Origin: Psychrobacter frigidicola
Lineage (GTDB): Bacteria > Pseudomonadota > Gammaproteobacteria > Pseudomonadales > Moraxellaceae
Direction of reading: 5' to 3'
Assembly (NCBI RefSeq): GCF_007997305.1
Contig: NZ_VORZ01000005.1
Span: 1-64,000 of the forward strand
DNA length: 64,000 bases
How positions within the stretch are numbered: the stretch's first letter is position 1; every line of letters starts with the position of its first letter. The notes beneath the pieces are model-generated. The model did no database searches. It saw nothing but the letters and a program-made list of their open reading frames with translations, and was not told the origin of the DNA. Both the position numbers and the translations under genes were made by a program. Shown in pieces: positions 49,956 to 59,833 of this stretch.

Positions 49956-51272
49956 ATGGCAGAAGACAACACCCCGCAGTGCTCGTTTTGCGGCAAAGCC
50001 AAGAGCGAAGTTAAACAGCTCATCGCAGCTGACGATGCCAATATTTGTAATGAATGCATTGAGCTATGTACGGATCTGATTGCTGATAGTGCTACCAGTG
50101 ATGATGACTCTGATAGCGAGCTTGATACCTCTTGGGTCAATAAAAAGCTACCGACGCCAAAAGAGTTGCGTGCCAAGCTTGATGAGTATGTCATCGGACA
50201 AGATGCTGCTAAGAAAGCTTTAGCTGTTGCAGTTTATAACCATTATAAACGCCTAAAAGTCAGCCAAACATTTGCTAATGACCGCAAAAAAGCTAAGATT
50301 GGTGCGGATGATGCGATGGTTGAGCTGTCAAAAAGCAATATCTTGCTGATAGGCCCGACAGGTTCTGGCAAAACTTTGTTAGCCCAAACGTTAGCGCGCT
50401 TGCTTGATGTGCCGTTTGCGATGGCTGATGCCACTACCTTAACCGAAGCCGGTTATGTGGGTGAAGACGTTGAAAACATTGTACAAAAGCTACTGCAAGC
50501 ATCTGATTATGATGTCAGCAAAGCCGAGCAAGGTATCATTTATATTGATGAGATTGATAAAATCAGTAAAAAAGGTGATAACCCCTCTATTACCCGTGAT
50601 GTATCAGGCGAAGGCGTTCAGCAAGCATTACTGAAGCTTATCGAAGGTACAGTTGCGGCTATTCCACCGCACGGTGGACGTAAGCATCCACAGCAAGAGC
50701 TGATTCAAGTTGATACCAGTAATATCCTTATCATCGTTGGTGGTGCCTTTGCTGGTCTGGATAAAGTGATTCAGCAACGTACTGAAAAAACAGGTATTGG
50801 CTTTAACGCTGATGTCAGCTCAAAAGATGACAGCCGTCGCAGCTCAGAATTGCTACAGTCGGTTGAGCCTGAGGATTTAATTAAGTTTGGTCTGATTCCT
50901 GAGCTTATCGGTCGCCTACCTGTCCTAGCTGCCCTACAAGAGCTAGATGAAGAAGCGTTAGTCCAGATATTAACTGAACCTAAAAATGCGCTTGTGAAGC
51001 AGTATAAATATCTGTTCGATATGGAAGGCGCAGAGATTACCTTCACTAAAGAAGCGTTGGATGCGATTGCTAAAAAAGCGATGGCACGCAAAACGGGTGC
51101 GCGTGGTTTGCGTTCTATCGTTGAGAACGTTTTATTAGAGACGATGTATGAGCTGCCATCAATGGAAAATGCTAAATTAATCACCGTTGATGAACAAGTA
51201 ATTAATGAAGGAAAAACACCTGAAATAACTTTCTCTAAAGAAGGCTCAGAGCAGATAGCTGTGGACTTTTAA
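49956..51272 (+). CDS. clpX: ATP-dependent Clp protease ATP-binding subunit ClpX
   Basis: A 438-residue AAA+ unfoldase. The N-terminal zinc domain has CSFCGK and CNEC (residues about 9-40). The ATPase domain shows Walker [11 protein letters not shown], Walker [10 protein letters not shown], sensor regions, the [13 protein letters not shown] segment and the C-terminal [12 protein letters not shown]. The IGF-type loop for ClpP docking reads KTGIGFNAD. It unfolds tagged substrates for ClpP. The ATG follows TTTAGGAGTG. Confidence 0.98.
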   Translation: MAEDNTPQCSFCGKAKSEVKQLIAADDANICNECIELCTDLIADSATSDDDSDSELDTSWVNKKLPTPKELRAKLDEYVIGQDAAKKALAVAVYNHYKRLKVSQTFANDRKKAKIGADDAMVELSKSNILLIGPTGSGKTLLAQTLARLLDVPFAMADATTLTEAGYVGEDVENIVQKLLQASDYDVSKAEQGIIYIDEIDKISKKGDNPSITRDVSGEGVQQALLKLIEGTVAAIPPHGGRKHPQQELIQVDTSNILIIVGGAFAGLDKVIQQRTEKTGIGFNADVSSKDDSRRSSELLQSVEPEDLIKFGLIPELIGRLPVLAALQELDEEALVQILTEPKNALVKQYKYLFDMEGAEITFTKEALDAIAKKAMARKTGARGLRSIVENVLLETMYELPSMENAKLITVDEQVINEGKTPEITFSKEGSEQIAVDF

Positions 51273-51294
51273 GGCGTCTTATTGGTTTTAGTAG

Positions 51295-51335
51295 AAAAAT
51301 AGCGTCTAGTGTAAATCATGCTAGACGCTATTTTT
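51295..51335 (+). terminator. Rho-independent terminator of clpX
   Basis: AAAATAGCGTCTAG and CTAGACGCTATTTT pair over 14 bases around an 11-base loop, followed by T residues. Confidence 0.9.
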
Positions 51336-51500
51336 ATGTCTACTGACTTATTGTTTGCAAAACCACGGTTGTAAAGTACATGTTTGGAGCGGTAGTTATA
51401 AAATGACAACAGCGTCTATAAATGACGGTCAAGACTGATATTAAATTATGCTAAGGTGTAAAGAATCGTTTACAACCAATGATACAAAGGACTGTTTATC

Positions 51501-52526
51501 ATGATGACTGCTATGACTGATGCGCTGCGTCAGCATCTTCCTTTTTCTAAGAACAAAACCTCTCTGAACAATTCTTATCCAGATACTACTCAAGATGAAG
51601 ATATTGCCTCTTACTACGTTAGCCATGTGGCTGCAGTTACCGGTGCAGGCTCTGGTATGGGACGCGAACTTGCCTGCCATTTAGCCAAACTTGGCTGTCA
51701 CTTGGCACTATCTGATATCAATACTGAGGAGCTTGAAAAAACGCAAGAGTTACTTGTAGGCTACAATGTCAAAGTGACTACTACAGTGCTAGATGTTGCT
51801 AATAAAGACGCTGTCTATGCGTGGGCGGATAATGTTATGACGGACCACGGTAAGGTGAACTTTATCTTTAATAATGCTGGCGTTGCGTTTTATTCCACGG
51901 TCGAAGGGAGCAGTATTAGCGAGCTGGAATGGGTCATGGATATTAATTTTTGGGGTGTAGTCTACGGTACCAAAGCGTTTTTACCACTGATCAAAAACAG
52001 CGTGAAACAAAGTAAAAATAATGATGTCACAGACAATGGTCATGTGATTAATATCTCAAGCCTGTTTGGACTGATTGCGCAACCATCACAATCTATTTAT
52101 AACGCCAGTAAATTTGCGGTACGCGGATTCACTGAAAGTCTGCGTCAAGAATTGGATATTCAACGTTGCGGAGTCTCTGCAACTTGCATTCATCCAGGCG
52201 GTATTAAGACCAATATCGCTAATAGTGCACGCGGCAATGATAGCTTAAGCGAGCTTGGTATGCGCTCAGGTAGCAGTGCTATTAAAAGTTTTAATAAGTT
52301 TTTACGTTTTGATGCTAAAGAGGCAGCATGGATTATTTTACAAGCTGCCGCAACCGATCAACGGCGCTGTTTGATTAGCAATGACGCTAAGATAATGGAT
52401 GCGGTACAACGTGTTTTCCCCAATCACTATAGTAATATTTTGTACCGCGCCACTAAACTAACACGCACACTAAAACCCAAACACCATAACAAAACCAGCC
52501 CGACTGAAACTACATCTACATCCTAA
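51501..52526 (+). CDS. Short-chain dehydrogenase/reductase
   Basis: A 341-residue SDR. AAVTGAGSGMGREL is the TGxxxGxG cofactor site (residues about 46-60), DINTEEL follows beta2, NNAGVAF is the structural NAG motif and ISSLFG with YNASK provides the Ser-Tyr-Lys catalytic set. The Asp after beta2 suggests NAD(H) preference. A 40-residue polar N-terminal and a 60-residue C-terminal extension flank the core. Substrate unknown. The first ATG is used; a second is directly adjacent. Confidence 0.85.
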   Translation: MMTAMTDALRQHLPFSKNKTSLNNSYPDTTQDEDIASYYVSHVAAVTGAGSGMGRELACHLAKLGCHLALSDINTEELEKTQELLVGYNVKVTTTVLDVANKDAVYAWADNVMTDHGKVNFIFNNAGVAFYSTVEGSSISELEWVMDINFWGVVYGTKAFLPLIKNSVKQSKNNDVTDNGHVINISSLFGLIAQPSQSIYNASKFAVRGFTESLRQELDIQRCGVSATCIHPGGIKTNIANSARGNDSLSELGMRSGSSAIKSFNKFLRFDAKEAAWIILQAAATDQRRCLISNDAKIMDAVQRVFPNHYSNILYRATKLTRTLKPKHHNKTSPTETTSTS

Positions 52527-53011
52527 AAATCTCGCATGATGCTAGAAATAAAAAGGGTTTAAACATTATTTATGTTTAAACCCTTTTTATTTCTATTAAG
52601 AAAAGTAGTGTATTACTCTACTTACGCGCCAAATTTGTTACATGAATGACGACTTAAACTAAGTTTGCCACCGCTTTAAGATGAGGTATTTGGTATACTC
52701 ATGTTACTGATACCTTACTAATTGCTAACGCGATTTAAATTTGCTCTTATTTAAATGGACAAGCAGCAAGTTTCTACTAAATACTGGCCATTGTTTATTT
52801 AAACTAAGCATTTTATTATTGAATATTTATCAAATTATTGTATTTATCTATTTACCTGTCTAATTATATGACAGCTATTAAAAGGGCACTATTCAAATCA
52901 GGGTATTTCCACCGCCATTTTTTATCTGTTTTTATTTGCACAGTACAGGTAGTATGCGCTTTAACATAGCACATAAATACAACTTCACATATTATTTTTT
53001 ATAATAAGGAT
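52527..53011. other. SDR to tsdA intergenic region
   Basis: A 485-base AT-rich spacer. Its first 70 bases hold a very long inverted-repeat terminator; the rest shows no gene or repeat that I recognise and presumably holds the tsdA promoter. Confidence 0.5.
52543..52595 (+). terminator. Very long perfect inverted repeat, terminator of the SDR gene
   Basis: Two exactly complementary 24-base arms around a 5-base loop (TATTT). The arm contains AAAAAGGGTTTAAACAT. It is far longer than a normal terminator stem but has the A/T tracts and position of one, just 16 bases after the SDR stop. Confidence 0.8.
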
Positions 53012-54001
53012 ATGCCAATGACAAACTTTCCAGCACCCAAACCTTCTGTCCTTATGGCAGCTATTTTTGCAATCAGTGCAGTCGCTGTTACTGGCTGTAG
53101 CAGCGACAAAGACACCAAAGCGATTGACCGTGTGGAAGAAGCCGCATCGCTTGCGAGAGTTCAAGCACTTGAAGCGCGCGCAACAGAGCTCAAAGGCAAT
53201 ATGCCAGTGGCTACAGAGGGTAGTGCGAGTGCGGACGGAGCCGCGTCAGCAAGCGCCAAACCTAGCATTAAGATGCCTGACGAATCAACTATTCCAGATG
53301 ATGAGTACGGGGCTGCGGTACGTCGCGGCTTACAAATTGCTAATCATACCTATAAAGAGTTGCCAAATAATGTGGGTAACCAACTCAACTGTACCAGCTG
53401 TCATTTGGGTAATGGTTCAGAAGCATATGCAGCACCTTGGAACAATATAACCAGTATTTATCCGGTTTATCGATCGCGTGCTGGCCGTATAAATGTGATA
53501 CAAGAGCGGATCAATGGTTGTTTTGAGCGCTCAATGAATGGTAAAGCGCTTGATCTCGGTTCAGATGATATGAACGCGATGGTGTCTTATATGAGCTGGC
53601 TGTCAAAAGATTTGCCCTTTGGCGTCTCACCAGAAGGTCGCGGGTTTGTCAAAGTTGATAAGAGTTTAAAGCCAAATACTGATAACGGTAAAAAGCTATT
53701 TGCTGAGAAATGTACCGTTTGTCATGGTGCTGAAGGTGAAGGCCAATATAATGATGATGGTAGCTATGTGTATCCAGCAGTTGCCGGCGACAAGTCATTC
53801 AACGATGGCGCTGGCATGGCGCGTACGTACACAGCTGCCTCATTTATTAAAGGTAAAATGCCCTTTGGTCAAGGAAATTCGCTAAGTGATCAAGAAGCGG
53901 TTGATATTGCCGGCTACTTTACTCACTTACCACGTCCTGTAAAAGCCAATAAAGATAAAGATTGGCCCAACGGCGACGCGCCGAAAGACGTTCGTCGCTA
54001 G
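53012..54001 (+). CDS. tsdA: Dihaem cytochrome c lipoprotein, thiosulfate dehydrogenase-like
   Basis: A 329-residue protein. A lipoprotein signal ends in VTGCSS (Cys29), then a linker rich in Ala/Ser. Haem 1 is bound at CTSCH (127-131) and haem 2 at CTVCH (234-238). The stretch RINGCFERSMNGK (Cys170) is the TsdA hallmark; in studied TsdA enzymes this Cys is an axial ligand of haem 1. KMPFG (Met282) is a probable haem 2 ligand. TsdA joins two thiosulfates to tetrathionate in the periplasm. Known TsdA are usually soluble, so the lipobox is notable. No tsdB or other sulphur genes are adjacent. Confidence 0.85.
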   Translation: MPMTNFPAPKPSVLMAAIFAISAVAVTGCSSDKDTKAIDRVEEAASLARVQALEARATELKGNMPVATEGSASADGAASASAKPSIKMPDESTIPDDEYGAAVRRGLQIANHTYKELPNNVGNQLNCTSCHLGNGSEAYAAPWNNITSIYPVYRSRAGRINVIQERINGCFERSMNGKALDLGSDDMNAMVSYMSWLSKDLPFGVSPEGRGFVKVDKSLKPNTDNGKKLFAEKCTVCHGAEGEGQYNDDGSYVYPAVAGDKSFNDGAGMARTYTAASFIKGKMPFGQGNSLSDQEAVDIAGYFTHLPRPVKANKDKDWPNGDAPKDVRR

Positions 54002-54026
54002 TCTTAATATCTTAATTTCTATTATT

Positions 54027-54065
54027 AAAAAAGCCTAGCTATTTTAAACAGCTGGGCTTTTTTTT
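54027..54065. terminator. Bidirectional terminator after tsdA
   Basis: A6-GCC-T-AGCT pairs with AGCT-G-GGC-T8 around a 9-base loop; an A run on one side and a T run on the other let it serve the convergent minus-strand gene too. Confidence 0.85.
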
Positions 54066-54097
54066 GGTAATTAATGACTGTGATTTTAAGCACTAAC

Positions 54098-55192
54098 TTA
54101 AGGCAGCTTCATATCGCCCTCAACCAGCCAGCCCGCACGGCGCATCGCAAATGCTACTAACCAAGCAATAATAGCGGGTAATATGAACATTAATAAAATA
54201 ATCGCGGTCCACAGCTGGGAGCTGCTCATAATTCCTTGCGACGCTTCAATAACGCCAAATACGCCAACCAATCCTGCCGTACCCATACCTGCTCCCGTTG
54301 CCGTACATGCCAACCCGAAACCTACGGTTGCAATAGGACCGACAATCGCACTGGCTACCACGGCTGGTAATAAAATCAGTGGCTTTTTGAGTACATTTGG
54401 AATTTGTAACATGCTGGTCCCCAGTCCTTGGGAGATCACGCCACTAACCCCATTGTCTTTATAACTGGCTACGGCAAAGCCAATCATATGTGCCGCGCAG
54501 CCAACGACAGCGGCTCCGCCCGCCACGCCACCAAGACCAATTGCAATACAAATTGCCGCACTGGATGTCGGCATCGTTAGTAAAATGCCGACCACAACTG
54601 CAATTACAATACCCATTAATAATGGCTGAAGCGTAGTTGCTGCTTGAATCCCTTGCCCGATAGCATTGACAGCAGCAACCACGGACGGATTCAGCAGCGC
54701 ACAAACCGCTAAAGCTACCGCGCAGACCACTAAGGGCACTAGCAAAATATCGAGTTTAGTCTTGCCAGCGACCCATGTGCCCGCACGATAAGCAAACACT
54801 GAGGTCAAATAAGCGCCGATCGGATTACCCGGTAAGGCGACAAACGTTGCAGGTCCTGCTTCTTGTGGGATAAATAATGTCCCTGCCATTAGCGCCTCAG
54901 AATGGGCACCGAGCATCCCTGCTACCAAGCAGCTCAGCGTCACCAATGTCGGCGCTTTTAGATAATAAGCAATGCCAACTCCGATACCTGCCCCCATCAA
55001 TACCGAAGCCAGTTTACCAACCGCTACCAAGGCTGGTAGATTTACCCAGCCGCCGATTTGCGAGATGATAAGTCCTGCAATTAAGGTAACAAATAGCCCC
55101 AGCGCCATGCCAGTAAAGGCATCAATAAAATATTTTTGAAAAAACGCTTTGATAGCGCTTGGCGGTGTCAAGGTTGGATTAGATACAGTCAT
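54098..55192 (-). CDS. PTS EIIC-like integral membrane protein (PfoR/PTS_EIIC_2 type)
   Basis: A 364-residue membrane protein with eight to ten hydrophobic segments, rich in Gly and Ala. FFQKYFIDAFTGMALGLFVTL, LTMPTSSAAICIAIGLGGVAGGAAV and LGTSMLQIPNVLKKP match PTS_EIIC_2/PfoR-like proteins, an EIIC-related family not shown to take part in phosphotransfer. No EIIA, EIIB, HPr or EI gene is nearby, so transport by PTS is doubtful. The start is set at ATG 55192: the longer frame to 55303 would read through the terminator hairpin of the upstream SPOR gene. Confidence 0.8.
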   Translation of the reverse strand: MTVSNPTLTPPSAIKAFFQKYFIDAFTGMALGLFVTLIAGLIISQIGGWVNLPALVAVGKLASVLMGAGIGVGIAYYLKAPTLVTLSCLVAGMLGAHSEALMAGTLFIPQEAGPATFVALPGNPIGAYLTSVFAYRAGTWVAGKTKLDILLVPLVVCAVALAVCALLNPSVVAAVNAIGQGIQAATTLQPLLMGIVIAVVVGILLTMPTSSAAICIAIGLGGVAGGAAVVGCAAHMIGFAVASYKDNGVSGVISQGLGTSMLQIPNVLKKPLILLPAVVASAIVGPIATVGFGLACTATGAGMGTAGLVGVFGVIEASQGIMSSSQLWTAIILLMFILPAIIAWLVAFAMRRAGWLVEGDMKLP

Positions 55193-55267
55193 GATGATGC
55201 TCTTGTTTAGGTTTTGAACAACAGGCAGTATACAAAGTAGCGTGATGAGGAGATAAACAACGCACAT

Positions 55268-55298
55268 AAAAAAAGCGTCTTTATGTGACGCTTTTTTT
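55268..55298 (-). terminator. Terminator of the argS-SPOR unit
   Basis: A7-GCGTC pairs with GACGC-T7 around TTTATGT. It lies 30 bases after the SPOR gene stop on the reverse strand and, being symmetrical, works either way. Confidence 0.85.
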
Positions 55299-55327
55299 AT
55301 CAAATAATGCAGTACCAGTCAAAAGCT

Positions 55328-56137
55328 TTAACGGCGCTGCTCAACGATAATAGAATCAATACCATTATTTTGCAGACGTTGCTGCGCGGTAGTGACGGAC
55401 TGGCGGTTATTCATTGGTCGTGAGATGACTTGATAAATAGGCGCGCCATTGGGAGTGGCATTCTTGACTACTTTAGCATCAACACCCGCCATCAAAACTT
55501 GGGCGCGCCGGCGGTCAGCTTCGTCCGCATTGCCAAAGCTGTTAATTTGTAAAATATAAGTCGTTGCAGGCTGAGCCTTTTGTACGCTTACTGATCCTGC
55601 ACTATTAGTTCTACCTTGAGAGCCACTGTTATTGCTGCTAGTAGTCGGTGCTCCGTCGTAGGTAGCGTCTTCTTCAACAATGACAATATTATCATCACTA
55701 TTGCTATTAGTCGTATTATTGCCACGGCTTGGCTCAATCACTGTGTTTTCAGAAATACCAAAGTTGCCACTGTCTTCATTGCGATTGCCTTCAGACTGGC
55801 GAATCACCACATCTGGCTCAAAGTCGCTGACATTACCTACCGGATTGTCTTCTGCCACCCCGAGATCTTCATCAGGAATCGTCGGCATTTCTTGACTGGG
55901 TAAAATATCATAAAACTCATAATCACTATTATCAGTGTCGGTATTAACGCGGGGCTGGACTTGCTTATTAGGATCCGATACCGTTTTGTCGGCAGGGCTA
56001 AAATCAAACAAGGGCGATAGGTACAAAAACACCCCTATCATTAATGTCAGTACTGCACCGACGAACATCCATAGTAAGCCTGATACGCTACTGGTCTTGC
56101 GCTTTTCAGTGGCACCTTTGGGTTTTTTGGCTAACAT
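55328..56137 (-). CDS. SPOR-domain cell-envelope protein
   Basis: A 269-residue protein starting MLAKKPKGATEKRK. It has one transmembrane segment (LLWMFVGAVLTLMIGVFLYL, about residues 20-40), a long Asn/Asp/Ser-rich periplasmic linker, and a C-terminal SPOR domain (about 195-269: YILQINSFGNADEADRRRAQ ... IDSIIVEQ). SPOR domains bind denuded peptidoglycan at the division septum, so a role in cell division or wall remodelling is likely. The gene follows argS, a pairing common in gammaproteobacteria (FtsN-like proteins). Confidence 0.85.
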   Translation of the reverse strand: MLAKKPKGATEKRKTSSVSGLLWMFVGAVLTLMIGVFLYLSPLFDFSPADKTVSDPNKQVQPRVNTDTDNSDYEFYDILPSQEMPTIPDEDLGVAEDNPVGNVSDFEPDVVIRQSEGNRNEDSGNFGISENTVIEPSRGNNTTNSNSDDNIVIVEEDATYDGAPTTSSNNSGSQGRTNSAGSVSVQKAQPATTYILQINSFGNADEADRRRAQVLMAGVDAKVVKNATPNGAPIYQVISRPMNNRQSVTTAQQRLQNNGIDSIIVEQRR

Positions 56138-56284
56138 GGAACATATTCTCCCTACCGAATCTATCAATAATAATGCGCTGTTTTTATAACCGAGACTATA
56201 GTAACCAGCGTTTGTCGTTTGTATATGCCACTAAATATGACCGTAGCGCTGCTATAGTCATAGTCGGGTACTTAAGAATGTACC

Positions 56285-58114
56285 CTACATGCTAGATGGC
56301 GCTGATAATCCCAATAAACCCAGACCATTAGCCAACACCTGCCGTACCGCTTTTGATAAGCGTAGCCGCGCTTGCATCATATCTAACTCATCTTGGCTTG
56401 GGGTTTCGCCTGACGTTAGACTGACTGGCAAAATACGGTTGGTGTCATACCAGCCATGAAATAGTGCGGCCAACTCTTTTAGGTAATTAGTCAACACGTG
56501 CGGCTCATAGCCAGTCGCTGCCCGTAGTAAAGTAGCAGGATATGCAGCAAGTAGTTTAATAACTTCCTCTTCAGCAGGTGCAATCAGCAAGTGTTGCTGT
56601 TGCGCACCGATAGCATCATCGACACGGAGACCACTAGCGGCTAGTTTTTCTAGTACGCGGCAAACGCGCGCATGAGCATACTGAATATAATAAACTAGAT
56701 TGTCTTTGCTTTGCGATTTGGCAAGCTCTAAGTCAAAGTCAACATGCACTTCAGGCTTACGCGCTACATAATAAAAACGTGCGGCATCATTGCCTACTTC
56801 CTGACGCAATTCGCGCAAGGTAACAAATTTACCTGAGCGTGAAGACATCTGTACCTTTTCATCGCCACGCCATAACGCTACAAATTGTACCAATACCACA
56901 TCAAGGCGATCGGCATCAATGCCCAGCGCTAATAATGCTGCTCTGACGCGTGGCACATAACCGTGATGGTCTGCACCCCAAACATTAACCACTTTATCAA
57001 AACCACGGTCGAACTTATTCTTATGATAGGCAATGTCTGAGGCAAAATAAGTACTTTGACCATTGGCACGACGCACGACGCGGTCTTTTTCATCGCCAAA
57101 GTCAGTCGATTTAAACCAAATATTCCCGTCTTTTTCGTACAAGAAGCCTTTATCATCCAATATTTGTAATACTGGCTCAATCTCAGCATCAATAGACTTT
57201 TCGCTGAACCAACATTCATAACGTACCCCAAAATCATTGAGGTCATCTTTGATATCTGCCAAAATGCTGGTCAGCGCTGCATTCAAAAACAGCTCATAAC
57301 CATCACCAAGCAAGGTTTTACTATTAGCGATTAAGCCATCAATATGTGCTTCTTTATCACCCGATAGCAGTACCTTTTCGCCATCGGCATTAATTTCAAA
57401 CTGTGCATCCGCTGCAACAGCATTGGCAATTTGTGCAAATGGATGTACATAGCTATTACTATGCTGAGTTTTCACCGTTTCTGCAATGTCGCGTACATAG
57501 TCGCCCTGATAGCCATTAACAGGGAATACAACCATTTCGCCATTGGCCTCTAAATAACGCAAATAGGTGCTGGTCGCTAAAATATCCATCTGCCGACCGG
57601 CATCATTCACGTAGTACTCACGGGTAACGTCGTAACCAACCGCTTCTAATAAGTTGGACACACTCATACCAAATGCGGCACCGCGCCCGTGCCCGACGTG
57701 TAAACTAGATGTTGGATTGGCTGATACAAACTCAACTTGGACTTTTTGTCCGTCAAATTGCTTGCTTAAACCAAAGCTTTCTTGCTGGTTAAAAATATCA
57801 TCTAATACGGCAAATTTTGCTTCGGCATTCAAAAATACGTTAATAAAACCAGGGCCAGCGATATCAACTTGGCGGATATCTTTATTTTCAGGTAGCGCAT
57901 TAACGATTTTTTCTGCCAACGCGCGCGGATTGGTTTTTGCCGCTTTAGCTGCTGTCATCGCAATATTACTCGCAAAATCGCCATGACTGGCATCTTTAGT
58001 ACGGGTAATCTGGCTATTGTTTTGCCAGTCGGCGGGTAACGCCCCTTCATTTTTTAAAACGTCAATAGCATCGTCAAATAGCGAAGCTAACGTATCAATT
58101 TGGGCTTGTGACAT
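56285..58114 (-). CDS. argS: Arginyl-tRNA synthetase
   Basis: A 609-residue class I synthetase. The N-terminal Add-1 domain precedes VSANPTSSLHVGHGRGAAFG, which carries the HIGH equivalent HVGH. VNVWGADHHGYVPRV and the KMSKS equivalent MSSRSGKFV follow, then an anticodon-binding helical domain ending near GLLGLSAP. It charges tRNA-Arg. It is the first gene of a two-gene unit with the SPOR protein. Confidence 0.98.
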   Translation of the reverse strand: MSQAQIDTLASLFDDAIDVLKNEGALPADWQNNSQITRTKDASHGDFASNIAMTAAKAAKTNPRALAEKIVNALPENKDIRQVDIAGPGFINVFLNAEAKFAVLDDIFNQQESFGLSKQFDGQKVQVEFVSANPTSSLHVGHGRGAAFGMSVSNLLEAVGYDVTREYYVNDAGRQMDILATSTYLRYLEANGEMVVFPVNGYQGDYVRDIAETVKTQHSNSYVHPFAQIANAVAADAQFEINADGEKVLLSGDKEAHIDGLIANSKTLLGDGYELFLNAALTSILADIKDDLNDFGVRYECWFSEKSIDAEIEPVLQILDDKGFLYEKDGNIWFKSTDFGDEKDRVVRRANGQSTYFASDIAYHKNKFDRGFDKVVNVWGADHHGYVPRVRAALLALGIDADRLDVVLVQFVALWRGDEKVQMSSRSGKFVTLRELRQEVGNDAARFYYVARKPEVHVDFDLELAKSQSKDNLVYYIQYAHARVCRVLEKLAASGLRVDDAIGAQQQHLLIAPAEEEVIKLLAAYPATLLRAATGYEPHVLTNYLKELAALFHGWYDTNRILPVSLTSGETPSQDELDMMQARLRLSKAVRQVLANGLGLLGLSAPSSM

Positions 58115-58421
58115 AAGATTATAAACTCAGATAAATAACACGAAAAGATAAGTAACCTGTAAATATAACAACCTTTACACTGCATTGCACTATTTGCGCT
58201 GAAAATAGACTTAAAACTCTTATCTTAATGATAGTTGCTAGCTCTACAACTAGTATTTACTAAAAAACAGCTAGAGAGTTTCTTGGATGACTTATAGCAG
58301 CGCCGACATTATAACTAACAGTAGAGACGATTGTAGCATTCCTGTTGCCTCATGATTAGCAAGCATTTATACCAACCTTTTTACGCGCTATAATCACCGT
58401 TTGTTTTTAGGAAATAACATC
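58115..58421. other. Divergent region between argS and the DUF2788 gene
   Basis: A 307-base AT-rich spacer between divergent genes. It should contain both promoters; I see no further element. Confidence 0.5.
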
Positions 58422-58640
58422 ATGTTTGCAATTGCTGAAAGTACTGTCACCAGCTGGGGACTGTATATTTTATTACCGGTATTTATTGCCTTCTTGTTTT
58501 TTATTATTTGGGACCTCTCCAAACAATCGGGGGCGGGGCGCGCGGGTACCTTTTGGATGTTTTTAGCCCTAGGTGCTGGTTTTATAGGATTTATACTCAA
58601 GATTCTAATAGAGATCGCCTTTAAAAAATGGTTTATTTAA
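58422..58640 (+). CDS. DUF2788-type small membrane protein
   Basis: A 72-residue protein with two hydrophobic helices (LYILLPVFIAFLFFIIWDL, about residues 13-31, and FWMFLALGAGFIGFILKIL, about residues 44-62) joined by a basic Gly-rich loop, SKQSGAGRAG. The layout matches DUF2788, a small inner-membrane family of unknown function. The ATG follows TTTAGGA at a spacing of 9 bases; an upstream in-frame start would add 7 residues. Confidence 0.75.
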   Translation: MFAIAESTVTSWGLYILLPVFIAFLFFIIWDLSKQSGAGRAGTFWMFLALGAGFIGFILKILIEIAFKKWFI

Positions 58641-58728
58641 AAATATCTATTTTTGTTATCGACCAAATTTCAAACTGCACTCTACAACCAACCTCTCAAA
58701 CTAAAAACTTTAAACAGTGTAGGTTGTT

Positions 58729-59751
58729 TTACTTTTTAGCAATCAGTGTCGCTCGCTTGGGCGCTGGATGACCTTCAAGTGTTTTTGTGGTATCAGTTGG
58801 GTCTAAAAAATCTTGTAATGAGTGATAGGTCATCCAGTCCGTCTTGCGCTGTTCATTTGTCGACGTTACCTCCACATCGACGCAGCGTACATCAGAAAAA
58901 CCGGCCTTCTCTAACCAGCCAATTAAGGCGTCAACCGACGGTAAAAAATAAACGTTATTCATCTGCGCATAACGGTCATGCGGTACTAATACCGTGTTGG
59001 CATCGCCGTCGACGACTAACGTCTCAAGTACCAATTCACCGCCTTTAACCAGCTGACCTTTGAGCTGCTGCAAATGCTCAAAGGGTGACTGCCGATGATA
59101 AAGTACCCCCATACTAAATACTGTATCAAACAACTGACTGTGCTCAGGTAAAGCCTCAAGCGGTACCGGAATATAATGGGTGCGGTAGTCGTCTGCTGCC
59201 CCTATAAAGTGCCGGATTGCCATAAACTGATGGTAAAACAAGCAGGAAGGATCAACGATAATCACAGTGTCTGCGCCCGCCCCTGCCATCCGCCAACCAT
59301 GATAGCCAGAACCACCGCCCACATCGAGTACCCGTCGGCCTTTTAGAGTGCCCAAATGCGGTATCACTCGTTGCCATTTCCAATCACTGCGCCATTCGGT
59401 ATCAATGATGATCGGCTCATGCGTATCGCTACCAATCTGAAAAGGGCCTTTACGCCATGGCATTAATTGTTTTAATAGTGCATAGGTTTGCTTGCGCTCA
59501 GAATCGCTTAGAACCGCATTAATGGTCAACCTATCACTATTTAACTCCACTGTATCAGCAGTAATATCAGGTAGCCTCGCTACCGCTGCCTGATAAGCTG
59601 GCGCATGAGCATAATTGGCTTTATCTTTGATACTGTTCAGCCATTCAGGTAACTGTGATAACCAGTCGTAGGCGCTTGGCTGCGTTTGTGCTAGCGCTAA
59701 TAAGGTCAAATATAATTGACGTTCGGCGTGGATAATAGTGTCATTAATCAT
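58729..59751 (-). CDS. cmoB: tRNA U34 carboxymethyltransferase
   Basis: A 340-residue enzyme that transfers the carboxymethyl group of carboxy-SAM to 5-hydroxyuridine at wobble position 34, giving cmo5U. WRSDWKWQRVIPHLGTLKGR, then VLDVGGGSGYHGWRM is the SAM-type motif I; VFSMGVLYHRQSPFEHL is strongly conserved. N-terminal substrate domain of about 100 residues. It pairs with cmoA just upstream on the same strand. Confidence 0.95.
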   Translation of the reverse strand: MINDTIIHAERQLYLTLLALAQTQPSAYDWLSQLPEWLNSIKDKANYAHAPAYQAAVARLPDITADTVELNSDRLTINAVLSDSERKQTYALLKQLMPWRKGPFQIGSDTHEPIIIDTEWRSDWKWQRVIPHLGTLKGRRVLDVGGGSGYHGWRMAGAGADTVIIVDPSCLFYHQFMAIRHFIGAADDYRTHYIPVPLEALPEHSQLFDTVFSMGVLYHRQSPFEHLQQLKGQLVKGGELVLETLVVDGDANTVLVPHDRYAQMNNVYFLPSVDALIGWLEKAGFSDVRCVDVEVTSTNEQRKTDWMTYHSLQDFLDPTDTTKTLEGHPAPKRATLIAKK

Positions 59752-59833
59752 GAGAAAACAGATAGCCTAATGGTTAGGATAAAAACGGTAAAATAAAAAT
59801 AGCCTTGGTTGAAAAGAGCTATCATAAAAACTG

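Noticed and set aside
55193..55303. Longer N-terminus for the EIIC-like protein
   Set aside because: It would translate through the 55268-55298 terminator; the start at 55192 gives the family-like N-terminus.
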